A stretch of DNA of 40,253 nucleotides, taken from assembly GCA_017561205.1 (NCBI GenBank), contig JAFZDL010000007.1, positions 1-40,253 of the forward strand. Direction: 5' to 3'. Under the pieces are notes generated by a model. It did not search any database and was not told the DNA's origin. It was given only the letters and a program-made list of their open reading frames with translations. The position numbers and the translations under genes are program-made. The DNA is from Oscillospiraceae bacterium. GTDB taxonomy: Bacteria; Bacillota; Clostridia; Oscillospirales; Oscillospiraceae. Numbering within the stretch: the stretch's first letter is position 1; every line of letters begins with the position of its first letter. This document shows, one piece after another, positions 33,188 through 40,253 of the stretch.

Positions 33188-35173
33188 TTAAGAAATGTCG
33201 GCCAGTTCCAAATACTTGGAGCCGTTTTCTGCAATAAAATTCTTTCGTTCGTTCAGCGCATCGCCCAACAGTACATCAAAATAGTGGGAGGTGCGCTCTG
33301 CGTCCTCCGGCATCACCTTAATGAGCCGGCGGGTTTCCGGGTTCATAGTGGTCATCCACATCATCTCCGGATCGTTTTCACCAAGGCCCTTGGAGCGCTG
33401 GATGGTGACCTTTTTGCCCTCCAGGTCTTTGAGGATCTTCACCTTTTCCTGCTCATTGTAGGCAAACCAGGTCTTCTCCTTACAAGTGATTTCAAACAAA
33501 GGAGATTCTGCGATATACACATAGCCGTCCCGGATCAGCTTGGGGCAAAGCCGGTAAAGCATTGTGAGGATCAAGGTACGGATCTGGAAGCCGTCTACAT
33601 CAGCATCAGTACAGATAACCACTTTGTTCCAGCGCAGGTTATCAATATCAAAGCTGCTCAGTTCCTTGGCTTTCTTGCCCTCTACTTCTACACCGCAGCC
33701 CAGAACCTTCATAAGGTCCGTGATAATGGGGGAAGCAAATATCTTGCTGTAGTCTGCCTTCAAGCAGTTCAGGATCTTGCCGCGGACGGGCATAATACCC
33801 TGGAATTCCGCATCCCGGGACAGCTTGACAGAGCCCAATGCAGAGTCACCCTCCACGATATACAGTTCCCGGACACCCGTATCCTTACTGCGGCAATCCA
33901 CAAACTTCTGCACACGGTTGGCAATATCCACCTTAGCGGACAGGTTCTTCTTTACATTGGTGCGGGTCTTTTCCGCAGATTCACGGGCTCGCTTATTCAC
34001 CAAAATCTGGTCTGCTGCCCTGTCGGCTTCCTGCTTATTCTCTATGAACCATACCTGGAGCTTGTCCTTGAAGAAAGCGGTCATTGCCTCTTGGGTGAAT
34101 TTGGAGTTGACGGATTTCTTGGTCTGGTTCTCAAAGCAGCCGATGGTGGAGAAGCAGTTGGTGACGATCACCAGGCTATCCTGGATATCCTGGAAGATGA
34201 TCTTGCTCTCATTCTTATTATATTTATTGTTGTCGCGCAGGTACTTATCAAAGGCTGTGAGGAAACCGGAACGAACAGCCTTATCGGGGCTACCGCCGTA
34301 CTCCAGCCAGGAGGAGTTATGGTAGTACTCGGTATGGCTGAGCTGCTTGGAAAAACAGAAAGATGCGGTGATCTTCAGCTTCATTTCCGGGCGGTTCTCC
34401 GCGTCACGGCCACGGCGCTCTGTTTCCCAGTACACGGGCATGGTGAAGGCATTATCCCCTACCAGCTCTTCAATATACTGACGGATACCATCGTTATAGC
34501 AATATTCCTCAGTTTCGAACTTACTGCCCACCTGATTGCGGAACTTAAAGGTGATACCAGGGTTCACAACCGCCTGGCGTTTCAGCACATCCCGGTAGTA
34601 CTCAGCAGGGATATTAATGTCGGTGAACACCTGCTTGTCCGGTTTCCAATGGAAGATTGAACCGGTCTTCTTGCCACGGTCAGTGGGCTCTTTCTTAAGT
34701 CCGCCCTTGTTTCTGCCTTTTTCAAAGTGCAGATCGTAGCGGAAGCCGTCACGGCGGATGGTGGCATCAAAAAATTCAGATGCATACTGGGTGGCGCAGG
34801 AACCCAGGCCGTTCAGGCCCAGGGAGTACTCATAGTTCTCGCCGTTTTCGCCGTACTTGCCACCGGCATACATTTCGCAGAACACCAGCTCCCAGTTATA
34901 GCGCTTTTCTTTTTCGTTATAGTCCACGGGACAGCCACGGCCAAAGTCCTCCACCTCAACGGAGAGGTCTTCATACCGGGTGACGATGACAGTATCACCG
35001 TGTCCCTCACGGGCTTCGTCAATGGCATTGGAGAGGATCTCAAACACCGCGTGCTTGCAGCCTTCTAAGTCATCAGAACCGAAGATAACTGCCGGGCGTT
35101 TCCGGACACGCTCCTCTCCCTTCAGCATGGATATGCTGGAGTTTCCGTATTGTTCATTTCTTGCAGTAGCCAT
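33188..35173 (-). CDS. parE: Type IIA topoisomerase subunit B (ParE/GyrB-like)
   Basis: The 661-residue ATPase subunit works with the parC-like gene downstream. The N-terminal GHKL ATPase has EILSNAIDEA (N-box), VEDFGRGCPVD (G1) and LGLNGLGSCA (G2/lid). The transducer domain is followed by a TOPRIM domain with YIVEGDSALGS and CTDADVDGFQIRTLILTM, then QRSKGLGENDPEMMW. Within the family it is rather divergent: EGDSALGS replaces the usual EGDSAGGS and DGFQIR the usual DGAHIR. The start is the ATG at 35173 (MATARNEQ); the open frame upstream is antisense to spoIVA and not gyrase-like. A strong promoter lies 40-68 bases upstream. Confidence 0.9.
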   Translation of the reverse strand: MATARNEQYGNSSISMLKGEERVRKRPAVIFGSDDLEGCKHAVFEILSNAIDEAREGHGDTVIVTRYEDLSVEVEDFGRGCPVDYNEKEKRYNWELVFCEMYAGGKYGENGENYEYSLGLNGLGSCATQYASEFFDATIRRDGFRYDLHFEKGRNKGGLKKEPTDRGKKTGSIFHWKPDKQVFTDINIPAEYYRDVLKRQAVVNPGITFKFRNQVGSKFETEEYCYNDGIRQYIEELVGDNAFTMPVYWETERRGRDAENRPEMKLKITASFCFSKQLSHTEYYHNSSWLEYGGSPDKAVRSGFLTAFDKYLRDNNKYNKNESKIIFQDIQDSLVIVTNCFSTIGCFENQTKKSVNSKFTQEAMTAFFKDKLQVWFIENKQEADRAADQILVNKRARESAEKTRTNVKKNLSAKVDIANRVQKFVDCRSKDTGVRELYIVEGDSALGSVKLSRDAEFQGIMPVRGKILNCLKADYSKIFASPIITDLMKVLGCGVEVEGKKAKELSSFDIDNLRWNKVVICTDADVDGFQIRTLILTMLYRLCPKLIRDGYVYIAESPLFEITCKEKTWFAYNEQEKVKILKDLEGKKVTIQRSKGLGENDPEMMWMTTMNPETRRLIKVMPEDAERTSHYFDVLLGDALNERKNFIAENGSKYLELADIS

Positions 35174-35212
35174 AAAATCATTACCTGCCGAATTACATAG
35201 TTTTACCAAGTA

Positions 35213-35241
35213 ATTATACACTTTTTGTGTTGTAAAGTCAA
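35213..35241 (-). promoter_or_regulatory. Promoter of parE-parC-yitT operon
   Basis: Minus-strand -35 TTGACT, 17-base spacer, -10 TATAAT: a near-consensus vegetative promoter. Confidence 0.82.
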
Positions 35242-35320
35242 CTACAACTACAATATCTTGTGGTTGTGTTCTTTTTTTAGTTCCCGGGACATACTCTGTG
35301 GTAAAAGGAGGCTGGAAACT

Positions 35321-36775
35321 ATGTATGCAAGCATCGCTGCCAGAACCGGTGGCAATATTTATATCGGCGTGGTGGGACCGGTCCGCACAGGAAAATCCAC
35401 CCTTATCAAACGGATCATGGAACAGATGGTGATTCCCAATATTCACGAGCCTTACCGCAAAGAACGGGCCCGGGATGAACTTCCCCAAAGTGGCTCCGGA
35501 CGGACCATTATGACCAGTGAACCAAAGTTCGTTCCGGAAGAAGCTGTGGAAATCTCCCCCGACGGCACCACCCGGCTGCGGGTACGGATGATTGATTCCG
35601 TAGGCTATATGGTAGAGGGCGCTATGGGTGTTGAAGAAGACGGCTCGCCCCGGATGGTGACAACCCCCTGGTTTGACTACGAAATTCCCATGACCGATGC
35701 AGCGGAGCTGGGCACTGCCAAGGTGATGCAAGAGCATTGCACCATTGGATTGGTAGTCACCACCGACGGAACTGTCACCGACATTCCCCGCTGTGATTAT
35801 GTGGAGGCGGAAAAGCGGGCTATCCGGGATATGCAAAAAACCGGCAAGCCTTTCTTGGTAATTATTAACAGCCAGCAGCCCGATGGAGAAGCCGCAAAGG
35901 CTGTACAGCGGGAGATCCGGGAGGCGTTTGGCATTGATGCCATGATCGCAGATTGCCAAACCTTAGACGCAAACGATATTAAAGAAATGCTGAAACAGCT
36001 GCTGTACAGTTTCCCCATGCAAGCTCTGCATATTCATCTGCCCCGGTGGTTGGACGCATTGGAGACCGATCATCCTGTAAAATCCTCTCTGTATGAAGCA
36101 TTGCTTCGCCATTTTTCGGAAATTACCACCCTCGCCCAAGCTGATGAGGTTTTGGGACAGCTGCGGACTTTGGACGCTGTGCAGGATTATTCCCTGCGGA
36201 ATATCGACCTATCTACCGGTACTGTGTGCTGCAGCCTCAACTTTCCGGAGGAGCTGTTCTACCAGATCCTCAGCAGCAAGGCAGGTATCTCTATTGAGAA
36301 TGATGCCCAGCTTTTATCGTTACTTACAGAGCTTTCTCAGGCAAAAGCGGAATATGACAAGATTTCCGACGCCCTGTCTTCTGCCAAGGCCACCGGCTAT
36401 GGCATCGTAATGCCCGACGCGGAGCAAATGACCCTGGAAGCGCCGGAAGTGGTTCGCAAGGGCGGCGCATTTGGCGTAAAGCTAAAAGCAGGCGCTCCGT
36501 CCATTCATATGATCAGAGTGGATATTGACACCGAGATCAGTCCTATGGTGGGCGGAGAACAGCAATCTCAAGACCTCATCTCTTATCTGTCCTCCGAAGA
36601 CCCGGATAAGTTGTGGCAGAGTAATATTTTCGGCAGATCCGTCTACGATCTGATCCAGGATGGTCTTACCTCCAAGCTCATACGCACCCCCGGGGATGTG
36701 CAGGAAAAATTCCGCGGTACCCTGTCCCGGGTGGTGAACGAGGGGGCTAATGGATTGATTTGTTTGATAATTTAA
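35321..36775 (+). CDS. spoIVA: Stage IV sporulation protein A (spore coat ATPase)
   Basis: The 484-residue protein coats the forespore surface by ATP-driven self-assembly and anchors the spore coat. The family is well recognised: IAARTGGNIYIGVVGPVRTGKST with Walker A at 19-27, RARDELPQSGSGRTIMTSEPKFVPEEA, MIDSVGYMVEGAMG, TTPWFDYEIP, VMQEHCTIGLVVTTDGTVTDIPR, and the conserved end FGVKLKAGAPSIHMIRVD, IFGRSVYDLIQDG and VNEGANGLI. The length is normal and no break is seen, so the strain probably can sporulate. AAAGGAGG at 35304-35310 supports the ATG. A clean sporulation-sigma promoter was not found. It is divergent from the topoisomerase operon and followed by a terminator. Confidence 0.96.
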   Translation: MYASIAARTGGNIYIGVVGPVRTGKSTLIKRIMEQMVIPNIHEPYRKERARDELPQSGSGRTIMTSEPKFVPEEAVEISPDGTTRLRVRMIDSVGYMVEGAMGVEEDGSPRMVTTPWFDYEIPMTDAAELGTAKVMQEHCTIGLVVTTDGTVTDIPRCDYVEAEKRAIRDMQKTGKPFLVIINSQQPDGEAAKAVQREIREAFGIDAMIADCQTLDANDIKEMLKQLLYSFPMQALHIHLPRWLDALETDHPVKSSLYEALLRHFSEITTLAQADEVLGQLRTLDAVQDYSLRNIDLSTGTVCCSLNFPEELFYQILSSKAGISIENDAQLLSLLTELSQAKAEYDKISDALSSAKATGYGIVMPDAEQMTLEAPEVVRKGGAFGVKLKAGAPSIHMIRVDIDTEISPMVGGEQQSQDLISYLSSEDPDKLWQSNIFGRSVYDLIQDGLTSKLIRTPGDVQEKFRGTLSRVVNEGANGLICLII

Positions 36776-36784
36776 ACATTCTGC

Positions 36785-36812
36785 AATAGGGTGTGCAAAA
36801 GCACACCCTATT
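36785..36812 (+). terminator. Terminator of spoIVA
   Basis: AATAGGGTGTGC, loop AAAA, GCACACCCTATT, then TCTCTTTAC. Confidence 0.85.
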
Positions 36813-36815
36813 CTC

Positions 36816-36844
36816 TTTACTTTGTCGTTTTTTTGTGATATAAT
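36816..36844 (+). promoter_or_regulatory. Promoter of the YfhO-family gene
   Basis: -35 TTTACT, 17-base spacer, -10 TATAAT with an upstream TG one base before the box. It begins four bases after the spoIVA terminator. Confidence 0.75.
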
Positions 36845-36877
36845 ATCGCAAAATATTGGCATTTAGAGGATACAATT

Positions 36878-39580
36878 ATGAAACTAAAACAAACCTCCTA
36901 TCGCAACTGGCTCTATACCGCTTTGTCATTCCTGATTCCCTTTATTACGATGACAACGGTTTTGTTTGTAAATAAGTACGCGCCCTTCGGAAAGAACACG
37001 CTGCTGTACTCGGATATGTACCACCAGTACTTCCCCTTCTTCAAGGAGTTCCGCAGAGTTCTGCTGTCCGGTGAATCTTTGATCTACAACTGGAGCGTAG
37101 GTCTGGGATTGGATTATCTGGGTCTGATTTCTTATTATTTGGCCTCCCCGCTGTATCTTTTGGGCGTTCTTGTTCCCGATGCAGCTGTGCTGGACTATTT
37201 TTCCATGCTGATGCCCATTAAGCTGGGTCTTGCCGGTATGTTCTTCGGCATCTTCCTGCAAAGGATCTTCAACAAGCGTGACCTGTCCATTCCCGTATTC
37301 AGCGCTTTCTATGCCACCTGCGCCTGGGCACTGGGTTATCAGTGGAATATCATGTGGCTGGACACCTTCGCATTGCTCCCTCTGGTAATGCTGGGTATGG
37401 TAAGTCTGCTGCGGGATAAGAAGTTTATTCTGTACACCGTCACTTTGTTCCTGTCCATCGGCATCAACTATTATATCGGCTTCTTTACCTGCATTTTCGT
37501 ACTACTGACTTTCTTCTGCTATGAAATCTGCCGCTGTGAGAGCGGGGAGCGGTTCTTACGGGACTTTGTCCGCATCGCTGTGTTCTCCGTAATTGCCATC
37601 GGTATGACTGCCTTTTTGACACTGCCTGCTTTGTCCGCCCTTCAGACTACACAATCCAGCGTAAACTCATTCCCCACGGAATTCCGGCTGAATATGGACA
37701 ACTACTGGAATCCGACAATTTGGGGACTGCTGGATTCCATGAGCCAGGTTGCCGGCAATATGAACGGCGGCTATGAGCCCACCTACAAGGAAGGCCTTCC
37801 CAATGTGTACTGCGGTGTATTTGCCACCGTTTTGGGTGTCCTCTATTTATTTAACTCTCAGATCCGCAAGCGGGATAAGGTCTGCGCCGCCGGTCTTCTG
37901 CTGTTCATCAATATGAGCTTTGCCATTCGGTGGCTGGATTATATTTGGCACGGATTCCACTTCACCAATATGATCCCCTATCGGTTCAGCTTCCTGTACA
38001 GCTTTGTGCTGCTGTATATGGCCTATTCCGCCTGGGTAAATCGCAAGCATTTTAGGGCTTGGCATATTGCCCTGGCTGCTGTTTCTGCCATTGCCATTAT
38101 GTTCTGCTACAAGGACATCAAGGCTGAGGGCTTCCTTGCTTATAATTTGGGCCTGCTGGCATTGTATATGCTTGTATTGGTATTCCAGCACAAAAGCAAC
38201 AAGCCCATCCCCTCCGGCACCAAGAACACTGCTGCAGCGCAATCCAAACAAAATACCTTAAAATCTATTGGCACTCTGGCTTTCCTGTGCATTATGTTAG
38301 GCGAGATGGTTCTGAACGTTGTTACCTTCAGCACCACATTCCCCTCTACCAACAATCCTCAAATGCCTGTCGGCCCCAATGATGCCAGTGACATTATCGA
38401 CTATATGTATGAGCGGGAACAGGACAACGCCTTCTTCCGCACAGAGTGTACCAAGGGAAAAACCCTCAATGACGGCGCCCTATACGGCTATCATGGCATC
38501 ACCGCATTTACCAGTTCCGCCAATGTGAATGTGACCCGCTTTATGGTTGCATTGGGTTTCAGCGGCAAAGACACCTACAACCGCTACAGCTATGGTGAAT
38601 CCTCCCCTGTTTCCAACCTGTTCCTGAATCTGAAATATATGATCGAACGGGACGGCAAGGTAAAGGAAAACCCCTATTTTCATGATATATATTCCTCCGG
38701 CAAGGTGCATCTGTTAGAAAACAACGCCTACCTTCCCCTTGGTTTCCTGGCGGATCCTCAGCTGGCAGATGTAGATTTTGATTACACCGGCGATCCTTTC
38801 CAATTCCAAAATAAATTGCTGTCCGCAGCATCCGGCATTGAAACACCGGTTTGGTCCATAATGGAAGACTTAGAAATCTACCCCCCTGCTTCCGGCCCTA
38901 ATGTCACCCCCGACCCCAACAACAAATTCGCCTGCTCCTATGACAATTCCCACAATGAAACCAGCAGCCATATCGTGTACAAATTCACTGCCCAGGACGA
39001 GGGTTTGGTTTGTATGTATATTGATCGCTCTGAGGAAAATGATTACTCCTTCTGGCATAGCGACTACAAGGATTATCTTTCTGTATCCGGCTACAGCCTG
39101 CCTATTATGTCCTCTGTTTGCGCCGTAAAGCCCGGTGACGAAGTCAGTGTTTGGCTGAATGTGGCCGAAGAAGAAACCGGCGATGCCAAGGTCTACGCTG
39201 CCGTTTTGAATGAGGAAGTCTTCCGGGAGCATTATGAAAAGCTGGCAGAATCTACCCTGGACATTACCCATTTCAGCAACACCAACATTGAAGGCACCAT
39301 CACCGCTAAGGAAGACGGTCTGATGTACACCTCCATCCCCCAGAATGGCAACTGGGAGGCTCTGGTGGACGGAAGGCCCGCTGAGGTCCTTACTGTGGGC
39401 AATGCAATGGTAAGCGTAATGATTCCTCAGGGTGATCACAGCGTTCAGTTGGTTTACAAGAACAAGGCGCTCACCTTGGGCGCAGCTGTGGCAATCATTT
39501 CCACCCTGTCCCTTGTAGGCGCTGCTGTGGTACTGTATAACCCCAAGTTAATGAACAAATTCCACCAAAAAGAACAATAA
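36878..39580 (+). CDS. YfhO-family multi-pass membrane protein
   Basis: The 900-residue protein belongs to the YfhO family. About a dozen membrane segments fill the first 480 residues; the N-terminus has LLYSDMYHQYFPFFKEFRRVLLSGESLIYNWSVGLGLDYL cut short here by only its key parts: SDMYHQY, WSVGLG and YYLASPLYLL. Long extracellular regions follow (about 490-870) and one last membrane helix near 870-890. In Bacillus a YfhO protein acts as a glycosyltransferase of the GT-C type in lipoteichoic acid modification; transfer of that role to this protein is inference. GAGGATACAATT precedes the ATG. The gene has its own promoter and terminator. Confidence 0.88.
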   Translation: MKLKQTSYRNWLYTALSFLIPFITMTTVLFVNKYAPFGKNTLLYSDMYHQYFPFFKEFRRVLLSGESLIYNWSVGLGLDYLGLISYYLASPLYLLGVLVPDAAVLDYFSMLMPIKLGLAGMFFGIFLQRIFNKRDLSIPVFSAFYATCAWALGYQWNIMWLDTFALLPLVMLGMVSLLRDKKFILYTVTLFLSIGINYYIGFFTCIFVLLTFFCYEICRCESGERFLRDFVRIAVFSVIAIGMTAFLTLPALSALQTTQSSVNSFPTEFRLNMDNYWNPTIWGLLDSMSQVAGNMNGGYEPTYKEGLPNVYCGVFATVLGVLYLFNSQIRKRDKVCAAGLLLFINMSFAIRWLDYIWHGFHFTNMIPYRFSFLYSFVLLYMAYSAWVNRKHFRAWHIALAAVSAIAIMFCYKDIKAEGFLAYNLGLLALYMLVLVFQHKSNKPIPSGTKNTAAAQSKQNTLKSIGTLAFLCIMLGEMVLNVVTFSTTFPSTNNPQMPVGPNDASDIIDYMYEREQDNAFFRTECTKGKTLNDGALYGYHGITAFTSSANVNVTRFMVALGFSGKDTYNRYSYGESSPVSNLFLNLKYMIERDGKVKENPYFHDIYSSGKVHLLENNAYLPLGFLADPQLADVDFDYTGDPFQFQNKLLSAASGIETPVWSIMEDLEIYPPASGPNVTPDPNNKFACSYDNSHNETSSHIVYKFTAQDEGLVCMYIDRSEENDYSFWHSDYKDYLSVSGYSLPIMSSVCAVKPGDEVSVWLNVAEEETGDAKVYAAVLNEEVFREHYEKLAESTLDITHFSNTNIEGTITAKEDGLMYTSIPQNGNWEALVDGRPAEVLTVGNAMVSVMIPQGDHSVQLVYKNKALTLGAAVAIISTLSLVGAAVVLYNPKLMNKFHQKEQ

Positions 39581-39584
39581 AAGC

Positions 39585-39613
39585 AAGGGCGTGCTACTAA
39601 GTAGCACGCCCTT
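39585..39613. terminator. Bidirectional terminator
   Basis: A 13-bp perfect stem (AAGGGCGTGCTAC with GTAGCACGCCCTT, loop TAA) lies between the convergent YfhO-family and DUF4870-like genes. Confidence 0.88.
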
Positions 39614-39617
39614 TATA

Positions 39618-39998
39618 TCACTTCAGCAACTTAATATGTCCAAAGGTAGGAATGGGTTTTTCCTTTCCGCGGATCACATTGAAAATGCCAATCAACGACA
39701 ACATACCAAACACACCCACAAAAACCATAAACATCGTGGTTTCCACCAGCAGGCTGGCCGCCCTGGAAAAAGGCCACAAAACCAGCTTGCTCACAATCAC
39801 CATTATAATTATGTAGATAGTCTCCACAGTAGCCAGCACAAAGCCCTGGTTTGCGTGGTACTTAATGAACTTGGATTCGGTGGAATATATCATAGGGATC
39901 ACCGCAAACCAAAATAGATACGCAAGGCACGCAGTAAACTTCTTGCCTTTTAAATCTTCCTGTTCCGGTGATGGCTGCTTCAGCTCCATGTCTTCCAT
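39618..39998 (-). CDS. Small DUF4870-like membrane protein
   Basis: The 126-residue protein has a polar N-terminus of about 18 residues and three hydrophobic segments: about 22-37, 53-75 and 85-108. Features typical of DUF4870-like small membrane proteins are present: ACLAYLFWFAVIPMI, FIKYHANQGFVLA and, near the end, IGIFNVIRGKEKPIP. Function is unknown. The ATG at 39998 follows AAGGAGGATG; an ATG at 39989 is less well placed. It has its own promoter. Confidence 0.8.
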   Translation of the reverse strand: MEDMELKQPSPEQEDLKGKKFTACLAYLFWFAVIPMIYSTESKFIKYHANQGFVLATVETIYIIIMVIVSKLVLWPFSRAASLLVETTMFMVFVGVFGMLSLIGIFNVIRGKEKPIPTFGHIKLLK

Positions 39999-40027
39999 AT
40001 TACATCCTCCTTATTTGGGATGTGTAG

Positions 40028-40056
40028 ATTATATTACAAAACCTGGCACAATGCAA
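40028..40056 (-). promoter_or_regulatory. Promoter of the DUF4870-like gene
   Basis: Minus-strand -35 TTGCAT, 17-base spacer, -10 TATAAT: the same two boxes and spacing as the prs promoter. Confidence 0.75.
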
Positions 40057-40094
40057 GTAGTTTATCGCAAAGGACTCAGATATGTAAATAAAAG

Positions 40095-40123
40095 AAACCC
40101 TCCACTGTTTCAGTGGAGGGTTT
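40095..40123 (-). terminator. Strong terminator upstream of the DUF4870-like gene
   Basis: A 13-bp perfect stem (AAACCCTCCACTG with its complement, three-base loop) is followed on the minus strand by CTTTTATTT. It ends a transcript that comes from beyond the right edge of the window. Confidence 0.8.
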
Positions 40124-40240
40124 GTGTTCGCGTTACCTATCTTCCTGGGGGAGTGATGCGACTGCTGCCGGTGGCAGGAGAAAGGAGCTGAACGAGTGGC
40201 AGCGGTCAAAATTTCGTGAGCAAATGCGAACTGAAACTTT
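40124..40240 (-). ncRNA. Possible structured RNA of unknown class
   Basis: No protein is recognisable here, but nested inverted repeats close around each other. On the minus strand GTTT..GTTCGC (about 40226-40237) pairs with GCGAAC..AAAC (about 40120-40131), enclosing GCTGCC and GGCAGC, and the transcript would run directly into the terminator at 40095-40123. This looks like one long bulged hairpin, as in 6S-type RNAs, but I cannot match it to a family and the strand is uncertain. It could equally be an untranslated leader of a gene beyond the window. Confidence 0.3.
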
Positions 40241-40253
40241 TGGGCGCCGCAAC

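Noticed and set aside
35290..35297. CATACTCT resembling a sporulation sigma-E -10 box before spoIVA
   Set aside because: No matching -35 at the right distance, and transcription would start almost inside the ribosome binding site; too weak to list.
35174..35959. Upstream extension of the parE-like frame
   Set aside because: It runs antisense through spoIVA and past the promoter; the family start MATARNEQ at 35173 fits.
1..40253. CRISPR array, cobalamin riboswitch or prophage structural genes
   Set aside because: No regularly spaced repeats, no B12-box-like sequence and no phage morphogenesis genes were seen; the leader of the ECF cluster lies outside the window.

Overview
The window looks like chromosomal DNA of a spore-forming, anaerobic Clostridia-type Firmicute, most likely of the Oscillospiraceae/Ruminococcaceae kind. 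The reasons are an intact spoIVA, cohesin and dockerin modules, a dedicated ECF vitamin transporter, luxS with mtnN, AGGAGG-type ribosome binding sites and moderate GC. Most of it is ordinary core-genome content in short operons, separated by clear hairpin terminators and TTGnnn-17-TATAAT promoters. No CRISPR array, rRNA or integrase gene is present.

Layout. (1) 2-6183: a tightly packed plus-strand cluster. It holds the end of a secreted cohesin-like/dockerin protein, a membrane-anchored cohesin-like protein, a DUF4430 lipoprotein, EcfT, and one 880-residue protein that fuses two ECF ATPases to an S component. I read this as a vitamin uptake system, possibly for cobalamin, with an extracellular capture apparatus held together by cohesin-dockerin pairing. 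(2) 6184-9400: an AT-richer insertion carrying a three-gene CBASS anti-phage locus: HNH-SAVED effector, CD-NTase cyclase and a stand-alone E2-like protein. It has its own strong promoter with palindromes. Its right side ends in the 3' end of a tRNA-Ser, a typical integration scar, followed by an internally deleted IS1182-like element (9402-10421). (3) 10453-11649, minus strand: luxS-mtnN, recycling S-adenosylhomocysteine and making AI-2 precursor. (4) 11796-20234: a polysaccharide-deacetylase-like membrane protein, DUF1653-uvrB, RadC-like, a degenerate histidine-kinase-like protein and uvrA (minus). (5) 20495-25647: prs-pth-mfd. With uvrA, uvrB and mfd, much of nucleotide excision repair and its transcription coupling is encoded within 12 kb.

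(6) 25681-29765, minus strand: MFS transporter, then murC-ddl-DUF1934 (peptidoglycan precursor synthesis). (7) tRNA-Gly(GCC). (8) 30054-35173, minus strand: a divergent type IIA topoisomerase pair (parE-parC-like) followed by a YitT-family gene; spoIVA is divergent from it. (9) 36878-39998: a large YfhO-family membrane protein and a small DUF4870-like membrane protein. (10) The last 160 bases hold a terminator and a nested inverted-repeat region that may be a structured RNA, cut by the window end.

The most unusual parts are the cohesin/dockerin/DUF4430/ECF cluster, the single-E2 CBASS locus with its paired palindromes and tRNA scar, and a histidine-kinase-like protein without the phospho-accepting histidine.
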